Source of the DNA: Bacillota bacterium
GTDB taxonomy: Bacteria > Bacillota > Clostridia > Lachnospirales > Lachnospiraceae
DNA length: 64,000 bases
Reading direction: 5' to 3'
NCBI GenBank assembly: GCA_023392535.1
Contig: JAEVYY010000007.1
Span: 145,202 to 209,201, forward strand
Shown here: positions 8,369 through 15,350 of the stretch, piece after piece
Layout of the letters: every line of letters begins with the position of its first letter
Numbering within the stretch: position 1 is the first letter of the stretch
Translations under genes and position numbers: made by a program
Notes under the pieces: generated by a model
Told to the model about the DNA's origin: nothing
What the model saw: only the letters and a program-made list of their open reading frames with translations
Database searches by the model: none

Positions 8369-8854
8369 GTGAAGAAACGTTGGCTTTGTCTGTTTGTAGA
8401 AAATGATATTGGAGTACTTGCCCTCATAGCAGGTCTTTTTTCCGGGAAAGCATACAATTTGAATAGTCTTACTGTGGGTATCACGGAGGATGAGACGGTA
8501 GCAAGAATGACAATTAGTCTGTTTAGTGATGACCAGAATTTTGAGCAGGTAAAAAAACAATTGAACCGGACAATTGAGGTCATTAAACTCATAGATTGCA
8601 CGAATGAATCCATATACGGTAAAGAAATTATGTTTTTAAAGATAGGAAGCTGTACAGAACAGGATAAAAATGAAATTATGAGATTTGCATTTGTTCACCA
8701 CATAAAAGTAGTGGATTTTAACAAAACTACGGTTATTATTGAGTGTATCAAGACAGAGGATGAAAATAATAAAATAAGGAATCTTCTGTGTGAAACATTT
8801 CATAATACGATTGAAATTGTAAGAGGCGGTAGTGTAGCGATTGAGTCGATATAA
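8369..8854 (+). CDS. ilvN: Acetolactate synthase small (regulatory) subunit
   Basis: This 161-residue protein has an N-terminal ACT domain (E-N-D-I-G-V-L-A-L-I-A-G-L-F, then Y-N-L-N-S-L-T-V-G) that normally binds valine and activates the large subunit. The C-terminal half is a second, weaker ACT-like domain, as in other IlvN proteins. GTG 8369 is the chosen start because GGAGG at 8356-8360 lies 8 nt before it; the earlier GTG at 8360 overlaps that site. It is translationally close to ilvB and should form the holoenzyme with it. Confidence 0.9.
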   Translation: MKKRWLCLFVENDIGVLALIAGLFSGKAYNLNSLTVGITEDETVARMTISLFSDDQNFEQVKKQLNRTIEVIKLIDCTNESIYGKEIMFLKIGSCTEQDKNEIMRFAFVHHIKVVDFNKTTVIIECIKTEDENNKIRNLLCETFHNTIEIVRGGSVAIESI

Positions 8855-8865
8855 GCTTTCAAAAC

Positions 8866-8909
8866 TGTAAGATGAAATTCACTTCAATGTAAGGTAAATG
8901 TGCTATCCT
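8866..8909 (+). promoter_or_regulatory. Response-regulator-type direct repeat and -10 box
   Basis: TGTAAG at 8866-8871 and 8888-8893 (22 bp start to start, two helical turns), then 10 bp, then TATCCT at 8904-8909. The same arrangement with identical spacing is at 47101-47144. The downstream copy covers the -35 region, as in class II activation by OmpR-type regulators. It probably drives the permease gene at 8941. Confidence 0.6.
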
Positions 8910-8940
8910 TATGCGACAGGAAGAAAGGAGGGGATACAAG

Positions 8941-11289
8941 ATGAGAAGCTATCTATTTCTAGCATGGAACTATTTATCTAGACATAAGAAGACAACAAGA
9001 TTTACACTAATAAGTGTTATTTTAGCGGTAGCTCTTGTTGTTGGGATATTTTCTATGTTGGATTCATTGTTAAAATTTGAAAGAACACAGATATTAAAAA
9101 AAGAGGGAAATTATCATATTTTAATACGCAATCCATCCCAAAATGAGATTCGTTCTATTAAAAACCGGTTGGATGTAAAAAATTCAGGTGTGTTGATTGA
9201 TTTTGGGAAAGGAAGATTAGATGATACCGTGTGTCAGTTGGGAAGTATTGATTCCAATTTTGCGGCAAATATGAACTTTGTAATTTCGAAAGGCAACTTT
9301 CCAACAAAAGAAAATGAGATCGTTCTTGAAAAATGGTATATGGATAAAGCAGCTTTGAGGATTGGAGATACCATATCCCTTACTTTATCAAATAAAAAAA
9401 GAGATGTTTTTCAAATCAGCGGTATAATTAATGATTGGGGCGTCACGAAAGCGGTGTCTATCCCCTTTGTTTTATTAAATAATGATAAGATGGATCAACA
9501 GGCCGCGGAAAGTAAGCAATTATTTATTCTGTTTAGGGACCATGTCAATATACAAAATGCCAAGAATGATATCCTATCAGTGTTAGCTGTTCCCGAAGAT
9601 AGAATCGGTTACAATGATGGATATCTTGCGCTCTTGCTGCAGACAAAAAATAACCGCGTCATAACGATATACGGCATAGGCGTCCTACTATTTAGCCTTG
9701 TACTTTTGACAGCGGTCATCATGATATACAATACTATTAATATATCTGTTATGGACAGAGTGCGGCAATTTGGATTGTTACGATGTCTGGGAGCTACTAC
9801 CATACAAATCAAAAGAATTGTAAGGTGGGAAAGTTTATTTCTATCTCTGAAAGCGATTCCATTTGGAGTGCTGTTAGGAACGGTATTATCCTTTTTGGGT
9901 AATGTAGTTTTAAAATATTTTAATTCGGATATTTTTGGGGGTATTGCAATTTTCAGCCTGAGTTTTATAGGAATTACGGCCGGTGTGTTCATAGGAATTA
10001 TGACAGTTCTTTTCGCATCACTGATTCCAGCTCAAAAAGCTGCAGGCATCTCACCGCTAAGTGCCATCTCTTTGAATTATGATGATATGAAATCTGACAG
10101 AAAAAAGATAGGATTACTCTTAAAAATCTTTCGAGCGGAAACAGCAATTGGTATCTATAATGCAATTCAGAAAAAAAGTACATTTCTTTTAATGACTAGC
10201 TCCATTGCGTTCAGTATTATTTTGTTCTTAGGCTTTCATATCCTTGTGACTCCAACTTTTTTGGGTGTTAATACAAAAAAAATGTACACCGCTGATATTT
10301 CATTGTCATCAGATACAGGCATGGAGAGGTCTTTGTTTAATGATATATCTAATTTAAAAGGGACAAAAAGGGTATTTGGCAGAATGAACTGCTTGATGCA
10401 AGCGACTTTCGATACTTCGAGACTTACGGATCCTTATAAAGAGCCTGCAAATTCATGGATCGTTTCCTATGATAAAATGCAACTGGCATGGGCCGGAAAA
10501 TATCTGACAGAAGGAATCTGTGATGAGGATACATTAAACAGAAAAAGAGGAGTGATAGCGGTCAGAAAAATATATAGAGACGATGCATGGATGGAAACTA
10601 CAAATTTTAAATTGGGTGATTATGTAGATATAAGAACCGATTTTGGAACTGAAAAATTTGTGGTCTTGGGAATTTTAGATTCTATCCCTTATGCAACAGA
10701 TGAAATCACTATTGCAACATTTATCAGTACCGAAAAGCTTTTCACTAAGATATCAAAGGATCATTTATATAAAAGTATTGATATCCAGTTGAATCATAGA
10801 GAGCAGGAGAATACGGTAAGCCAAATTAAAGAGCAGATTGATGGTACGATTGCGTTTCATGATAAGCGTCAATTTAACGCTGAGGCAAACAATGCCTTTA
10901 TGACAATGGCAGTTTTTATTTATGGATTCCTTGGAATCATTGCACTGATTAGTGTACTGAATATAATAAATACGATGAACACAAGTGTGACGTCTAGAAC
11001 GAAATATCTGGGAATCCTTCGTGCGGTGGGAATGACCGGTAAACAGCTTAATCGGATGATCTTAATGCAGGCAATCACGTATACCGTCTCAGGCTGTATG
11101 GTAGGATGTATACTTGGAATTTTTCTCCAGAAAAGACTCCTTTATAGACTTGGGTACGATTGGAAATTTCCTGTATACCAAGTCTTAATAACCATAGGAA
11201 TTTGTTTGTTTGCGGCGGTATTGTCAGCTATTAGTTCACTGAAACGAACCCGGATAAAAAGTATCTGTGAGACCATTGCATCTTTATGA
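8941..11289 (+). CDS. FtsX/MacB-type ABC transporter permease without adjacent ATPase
   Basis: This 782-residue membrane protein has two FtsX modules. It shows an N-terminal helix (about residues 20-40), an extracellular domain, three helices at about 235-390, another extracellular domain, and a final three helices at about 655-780 that include the A-L-I-S-V-L-N-I-I-N-T-M-N segment. ATG 8941 follows AGGAGGGG. The layout resembles the permease at 47849, which has its own ATPase. No ATPase gene lies next to this one, so it may borrow the ATPase at 47169; a shared promoter motif supports this. The likely role is antimicrobial-peptide or cell-envelope stress handling (inference). Confidence 0.85.
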   Translation: MRSYLFLAWNYLSRHKKTTRFTLISVILAVALVVGIFSMLDSLLKFERTQILKKEGNYHILIRNPSQNEIRSIKNRLDVKNSGVLIDFGKGRLDDTVCQLGSIDSNFAANMNFVISKGNFPTKENEIVLEKWYMDKAALRIGDTISLTLSNKKRDVFQISGIINDWGVTKAVSIPFVLLNNDKMDQQAAESKQLFILFRDHVNIQNAKNDILSVLAVPEDRIGYNDGYLALLLQTKNNRVITIYGIGVLLFSLVLLTAVIMIYNTINISVMDRVRQFGLLRCLGATTIQIKRIVRWESLFLSLKAIPFGVLLGTVLSFLGNVVLKYFNSDIFGGIAIFSLSFIGITAGVFIGIMTVLFASLIPAQKAAGISPLSAISLNYDDMKSDRKKIGLLLKIFRAETAIGIYNAIQKKSTFLLMTSSIAFSIILFLGFHILVTPTFLGVNTKKMYTADISLSSDTGMERSLFNDISNLKGTKRVFGRMNCLMQATFDTSRLTDPYKEPANSWIVSYDKMQLAWAGKYLTEGICDEDTLNRKRGVIAVRKIYRDDAWMETTNFKLGDYVDIRTDFGTEKFVVLGILDSIPYATDEITIATFISTEKLFTKISKDHLYKSIDIQLNHREQENTVSQIKEQIDGTIAFHDKRQFNAEANNAFMTMAVFIYGFLGIIALISVLNIINTMNTSVTSRTKYLGILRAVGMTGKQLNRMILMQAITYTVSGCMVGCILGIFLQKRLLYRLGYDWKFPVYQVLITIGICLFAAVLSAISSLKRTRIKSICETIASL

Positions 11290-11379
11290 ACTACATTGAT
11301 AGAAGATAGTAAATTAAATATACATTTTCGAAGTGTTTAAATCGGTATGGTTTTGGCTATTTATTGGAGGGAATAAGAA

Positions 11380-12249
11380 ATGATAAAGAAGGTTACATTG
11401 GCGTTTTTCTCAGGAACTGGAGGGACAAAAGCAGTCTGTGACTGTTTTGCACATGAATTGGAGAAGCAGGAAATTGAGGTGACAAATATTACGATTCCAA
11501 AAGGAAGTTTGCCAATCAATGGTAGAACGGATCTATTGATTGTTTTTTTTCCAGTATATGCATTTAGAATGCCTGATCTTGTCGAAAAATGGGTGAAAAA
11601 ACTAACAGAAGTGAATAATACACCTGCGGTGGTCATTTCGGTATCAGGAGGAGGGGAAGTTTCGCCCAATACTGCCTGTCGGGAAAAATGCAAACGAATT
11701 CTGAAAAAGAAAGGCTATCGCGTGATTTATGAAAAGATGTTTGTAATGCCATCCAATTTTGCAATTCAAGCAGACGAAAAGCTAAATCTTGCTTTGATCC
11801 GGATTATGCCACAAAGAGTGAGGCACATAATTAGGGATGTATTTGAGGGAAACGAACATTTAACACACCCTAAATTGCTTGATCGGATCCTTTCTGTAGT
11901 TTCCATTGCAGAGCATACGGGAGCAAAATTCTTCGGAGCATTTATAAAAGCATCTGATAAATGCAATGGATGTGCCTTGTGTGTCAGGGAATGTCCCAAG
12001 AATAATATACGTATGAAAAACGGTAAACCCAAATTTGGGTTCCAGTGTTTATGGTGTATGAAGTGTATCTATGCATGTCCATGTAAGGCACTAACTCCTG
12101 GCATATTAAAATCGGTAGTTCTAAAAGATGGCTTTGATATCAGGAATATGTGTAGAAAGGCAGAGCAGCATCCCGATTTCGAAGATACGTTTGAACCGGA
12201 TTCTGTATGGCAGGGTGCGATTGACTATATACAAAATTCTGAGGATTAA
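11380..12249 (+). CDS. EFR1 family flavodoxin-ferredoxin fusion
   Basis: This 289-residue soluble protein has an N-terminal flavodoxin-like fold (F-F-S-G-T-G-G-T-K, residues ~9-17, as FMN phosphate loop). A C-terminal dicluster ferredoxin follows, with C-N-G-C-A-L-C-V-R-E-C-P and C-L-W-C-M-K-C-I-Y-A-C-P, each supplying four Cys for a [4Fe-4S] cluster. This is the EFR1 arrangement common in clostridia, thought to pass electrons between FMN and Fe-S clusters; partners are unknown. ATG 11380 follows TGGAGGG. A strong terminator ends the unit at 12315. Confidence 0.9.
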   Translation: MIKKVTLAFFSGTGGTKAVCDCFAHELEKQEIEVTNITIPKGSLPINGRTDLLIVFFPVYAFRMPDLVEKWVKKLTEVNNTPAVVISVSGGGEVSPNTACREKCKRILKKKGYRVIYEKMFVMPSNFAIQADEKLNLALIRIMPQRVRHIIRDVFEGNEHLTHPKLLDRILSVVSIAEHTGAKFFGAFIKASDKCNGCALCVRECPKNNIRMKNGKPKFGFQCLWCMKCIYACPCKALTPGILKSVVLKDGFDIRNMCRKAEQHPDFEDTFEPDSVWQGAIDYIQNSED

Positions 12250-12268
12250 AAAAATAAAGAACTGAGAA

Positions 12269-12315
12269 CTCCTATCGGATTTTATGAGAAGCATAGCCGA
12301 TAGGAGAATTTTTTT
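12269..12315 (+). terminator. Rho-independent terminator of EFR1 gene
   Basis: CTCCTATCGG / CCGATAGGAG 10-bp stem, 18-nt loop, then AATTTTTTT. Confidence 0.85.
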
Positions 12316-12359
12316 GCTTTCCGAACTCGCTCGTACGCGAAGTGAGAGCAAACTCAATA

Positions 12360-12518
12360 CGTTGTTCCAAAGATTTGTTTCGTGAAAATGAAATGGATGT
12401 GATCGTTGGTGTACAGGGGAATGCAGATGAAGTAGTTACATTCTTTCTTGCAGGTGAATTAAAATCAAGTGGAAGTGTCTGTACGAAACATGCTTATGAA
12501 GGGAAATGTAACAATTAG
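12360..12518 (+). pseudogene. C-terminal remnant of a NifB/NifX-type Fe-Mo cluster-binding protein
   Basis: A frame of about 53 codons ending at TAG 12516-12518 encodes a sequence with V-I-V-G-V-Q-G-N-A-D-E-V-V, then F-L-A-G-E-L-K, then C-T-K-H-A-Y-E-G-K-C. This matches the C-terminal end of small NifX/NifB-like cluster-binding proteins (G-V-x-G-x-A-D-E, A-Y-L-A-G-x-L, Cys/His tail). The N-terminal half is absent and no ribosome site is seen. Such genes usually accompany DUF134 and Mrp genes, which are present intact 1.2 kb downstream. An imperfect palindrome at 12326-12346 marks the left side, possibly near the deletion point. Confidence 0.65.
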
Positions 12519-12540
12519 ATCAGAAAGGTGCGGACGTTTG

Positions 12541-12573
12541 AAAAGGAGGCATTTCTTGCATATGCCCCCTTTT
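12541..12573 (-). terminator. Terminator of splB (minus strand)
   Basis: AAAAGGAGGCAT / ATGCCCCCTTTT stem with one mismatch, ending in TTTT on the minus strand directly after the splB stop codon. It may also work for the + strand. Confidence 0.7.
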
Positions 12574-12578
12574 CGTAT

Positions 12579-13577
12579 CTACGAGATATATAGGATTTTC
12601 ATGCCTGGTAATTTTTTTTGAATAGTTTCAAGCAAAAAGACTTCCGCTTCTTTTCTCACACGTTCTTTATAACTATACTTTCCTCTGCCTCTTCCGGTCA
12701 TTAATTCCCGGTCAAAAATGGAAATCGCATTTGGAAAAGCTTCGCTGTTAATCGCATTGTGAACAAAGCTATATGTCATTAGGATAATCTCTATAAATCC
12801 CGTGGATTTAACTTTATTACTTAGCTGATCGGCAAGGTCTAAAATGAGCTGATCGTACATTTGCCTCCAATTGGGGAGTAGAATTACGGGTGCGATTAGC
12901 AGACCCACAGGATATCCGGCATCTGCCATTTGATTAAGAGCCTTTATCCGTTCTGGGAGTGATGACGTTCCATATTCGACCTTACGTATAATTTCATCTG
13001 GATTCACACTCATTCTAAATATTGTTTTGCCTTTATGTTCAAGATCTAATAATGGTTCTACCATGTCGAATTTTGTGGGAAAAGTAAGCTTTCCTTTACC
13101 GTTGCGGGCAAATTCTTCAATCGTCCAGGATAAATTTCCTGTGACTTTGTTTTCTAAGACTAAATCACTGTTACTACCGATTTCAAAGGTCTGGGGAGGT
13201 CTGGTAGATTCAAATTTCAATAGTCTTTGTAACATCTGTTCACGATTGACAAATAATCTTAAATAAGAACATTTGTTATAATTGCATACAAGATAACAAT
13301 ATAGACACATTGCACGACAGCCAGATGAAGTATAGGGGACCAGCCAATCAGAAACTTTGTGATTTTCTACATATTTGTGGGTTTTTCTGACGCCTAAAAT
13401 TAAATGTTCTTTGAGCTTTGGAAAATATTCATTTTGCATCGAACTTAATTCAGTAATCCGGTTATGTGATTCTATCTCAATCCAAGGTAATGATTGATAT
13501 TTTTTTTTGAGGATTTGTCCCAATTCATAATCAAGTGTTGCCGGTTCATAATATACGGCATCAAATTTTATATCCAT
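12579..13577 (-). CDS. splB: Spore photoproduct lyase
   Basis: This 332-residue radical SAM enzyme reverses the thymine dimer (spore photoproduct) formed by UV in dormant spores. The cluster motif is C87-R-A-M-C91-L-Y-C94 in S-S-G-C-R-A-M-C-L-Y-C-Y-L. It aligns along its length with Bacillus SplB, including K-T-x-K-Y, R-x-x-V-N and the G-K-L-x-F-x-T-K-F block. At the position of Bacillus Cys141, the hydrogen donor in F-E-A-S-C-T-S-D, this protein has Ser135 (F-E-I-G-S-N-S-D). Extra cysteines C98 and C103 lie nearby. It is divergent from DUF134 and presumably expressed in the forespore. Confidence 0.92.
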   Translation of the reverse strand: MDIKFDAVYYEPATLDYELGQILKKKYQSLPWIEIESHNRITELSSMQNEYFPKLKEHLILGVRKTHKYVENHKVSDWLVPYTSSGCRAMCLYCYLVCNYNKCSYLRLFVNREQMLQRLLKFESTRPPQTFEIGSNSDLVLENKVTGNLSWTIEEFARNGKGKLTFPTKFDMVEPLLDLEHKGKTIFRMSVNPDEIIRKVEYGTSSLPERIKALNQMADAGYPVGLLIAPVILLPNWRQMYDQLILDLADQLSNKVKSTGFIEIILMTYSFVHNAINSEAFPNAISIFDRELMTGRGRGKYSYKERVRKEAEVFLLETIQKKLPGMKILYIS

Positions 13578-13693
13578 ATTCTATACCTGTCGCATAACAC
13601 ATCTGAAAACAGATGCGGCTTCCTTTCTCCGTTAATTAAAGTGCCCAAATAATGCCGTCTACATACAAAAAAAGTGAGGCAATATGAGTTCAG

Positions 13694-13721
13694 TTGACAT
13701 TTCTCTTAAAACAGATATGAT
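13694..13721 (+). promoter_or_regulatory. Promoter of DUF134-Mrp operon
   Basis: TTGACA (13694-13699), 16 bp, TATGAT (13716-13721), 34 bp before ATG 13756. Confidence 0.65.
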
Positions 13722-13755
13722 TAAAAGAAGAGAAAAATCAAGGTAAGGTGATTCT

Positions 13756-14232
13756 ATGGCAAGACCAACAAAATGGAGAAGAATTGAACATATCCCGGCA
13801 ATCCCCTATTTCGTACCAGCTGAAAAAGATGTTGCAGAATTGTCGGAAAACAGATTGAAACTGGAAGAATTAGAAGCGATTCGCTTAAAGGATCTGGAGG
13901 GCCTGGAACAAGGGGAATGTGCAGAGCGGATGGAAGTATCCAGACCGACATTCCAACGTATTTTACTATCTGCAAGGGAAAAAGTGGCAGATAGTCTGAT
14001 TCATGGAAAAATGATACACATAGAGGGTGGAAATTTTACGCTCAATATATGTCCCATTAAATGTAATGATTGTGGGAAAGAATGGAAAGAAAGCTTTGAG
14101 AATGTGGAAACAATGAAAAGTGGTAATTATGCATGCCCAGATTGTGGCTCTCATAATATCATATGTAGAGATTTTTGCAGGGGTAAATTTTGCCGCAAGA
14201 ATTGTTGTCGCCATAGAGGTGAAATATCTTAA
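13756..14232 (+). CDS. DUF134 family DNA-binding protein
   Basis: This 158-residue protein begins with the DUF134 signature (A-R-P-T-K-W-R-R-I). A sigma-like helix-turn-helix follows (L-E-E-L-E-A-I-R-L-K-D-L-E-G-L-E-Q, then R-P-T-F-Q-R-I-L). The C-terminal half is an added Cys-rich region (C-x2-C pairs near 99-102 and 127-130 and a final C-R-G-K-F-C-R-K-N-C-C), probably binding zinc or Fe-S. It is cotranscribed with the Mrp ATPase 24 bp downstream. The family is usually found next to Mrp and NifX-like genes, so a regulatory role in iron-sulfur or metal-cluster handling is likely but unproven. Confidence 0.88.
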   Translation: MARPTKWRRIEHIPAIPYFVPAEKDVAELSENRLKLEELEAIRLKDLEGLEQGECAERMEVSRPTFQRILLSAREKVADSLIHGKMIHIEGGNFTLNICPIKCNDCGKEWKESFENVETMKSGNYACPDCGSHNIICRDFCRGKFCRKNCCRHRGEIS

Positions 14233-14256
14233 GATTTTTAGAAAGGGGTCGGGAGT

Positions 14257-15111
14257 ATGAATGGAAGTGAAAAAGGCTGTTCTGACGGTGGATGTACCAG
14301 AGAAACGTGTGAAGGATGTGAATATAGCAGAAAGAGCCTGCTTGCGGAGTTCAATCCGTATAGTACAGTGAAAAAGGTGATTGGTGTTGTAAGTGGCAAA
14401 GGGGGTGTGGGGAAATCCTTTGTTACTTCTATGCTGGCTGTATTAATGAATCGAATGGGGTACAAAGTAGGGATTTTGGATGCCGATGTCACCGGTCCAT
14501 CTATCCCTAGAATGTTTGGTGTCAAAGAGAAGGCTCAGGGAAATGAACTTGGGATCTTGCCCGAAAAAACCAGTTTAAAGATTAAAATCATGTCAGTGAA
14601 TTTATTATTGGAAAAGGAGGATACGCCTGTTATTTGGAGAGGCCCCATACTGGCGAACACTGTCAAACAATTTTGGACAGATATCCTTTGGGAGGAGCTG
14701 GATTATATGTTTATTGATATGCCGCCTGGAACAGGAGATGTTCCATTGACTGTATTTCAATCCATTCCGCTAGACGGAATTGTAATCGTGACTTCCCCTC
14801 AGGATCTCGTTTCCATGATCGTAAAAAAGGCTTATCATATGGCAATGCAAATGAATATTCCGGTTCTGGGATTGGTGGAAAATATGAGTTATGTGAAATG
14901 TCCTGATTGTGGAAGGGAAATTAATTTGTTTGGGGAAAGTAAATTATCTAAAATAGCAAAGGATATGAGTATTCCGATATTAGGAAGAATTCCAATTGAC
15001 CCCAATATTACGAAACTGATTGAGGAAGGAAGATTTGAAGATTTTTCCTGTGATTATTTAGATGCTGCAGTAGAAAAGATCAACCGCATTTTTGCAAGTG
15101 AGATGAGATAA
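14257..15111 (+). CDS. Mrp/NBP35 family Fe-S carrier ATPase
   Basis: This 284-residue P-loop ATPase has the deviant Walker A motif S-G-K-G-G-V-G-K-S (46-54), the Mrp switch D-M-P-P-G-T-G-D and a cluster-binding C-P-D-C pair (about 215-218) at the dimer interface. An N-terminal extension carries Cys 8, 13, 18 and 21, reminiscent of the extra cluster site of Nbp35-type proteins. Mrp/ApbC proteins load [4Fe-4S] clusters onto client proteins. It forms an operon with DUF134 and ends at a strong terminator. Confidence 0.92.
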   Translation: MNGSEKGCSDGGCTRETCEGCEYSRKSLLAEFNPYSTVKKVIGVVSGKGGVGKSFVTSMLAVLMNRMGYKVGILDADVTGPSIPRMFGVKEKAQGNELGILPEKTSLKIKIMSVNLLLEKEDTPVIWRGPILANTVKQFWTDILWEELDYMFIDMPPGTGDVPLTVFQSIPLDGIVIVTSPQDLVSMIVKKAYHMAMQMNIPVLGLVENMSYVKCPDCGREINLFGESKLSKIAKDMSIPILGRIPIDPNITKLIEEGRFEDFSCDYLDAAVEKINRIFASEMR

Positions 15112-15138
15112 TATTGCTGGGCCATTTCTTGTGCCTGT

Positions 15139-15182
15139 ATAACAATACCCTCCAAACGTTTAAGTTTGGAGGGTATTGTTAT
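15139..15182 (+). terminator. Strong hairpin ending DUF134-Mrp operon
   Basis: A perfect 19-bp stem (arms at 15139-15157 and 15164-15182, core ACCCTCCAAAC / GTTTGGAGGGT) with loop GTTTAA. The outer pairs are AT-rich and end in TTGTTAT on both strands, so it can act bidirectionally. Confidence 0.85.
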
Positions 15183-15210
15183 AAATTTTAAAGATAAAAA
15201 CTAAATATTG

Positions 15211-15233
15211 CGACAATACGAAGTATATTGTCG
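15211..15233. promoter_or_regulatory. Inverted repeat upstream of RiPP cluster
   Basis: CGACAATA-CGAAGTA-TATTGTCG, a perfect 8-7-8 inverted repeat 118 bp before the exporter start codon, within the 239-bp gap that must hold the cluster promoter. It is a candidate operator; no regulator gene lies in the cluster. Confidence 0.5.
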
Positions 15234-15350
15234 AGTTGTTATATAAATTAGTGACGAGTTCCTTTTTTCAAATCAAAGAGGTAATGGTAAGATATAGTTA
15301 TAAAAGTAATAAGTCATGAATTATAAAAGAGAAATCTACAGGTATGAAAT

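Noticed and set aside
8908..8919. 12-mer TTATGCGACAGG shared with the region just upstream of splB on the minus strand
   Set aside because: Many 12-mers repeat by chance in 64 kb counted on both strands; spacing and context differ, and no third copy was seen.
12326..12346. Imperfect palindrome (CTCGCTCG...GTGAG) as a REP-type mobile repeat
   Set aside because: Only one copy was seen in the window and the arms are imperfect.
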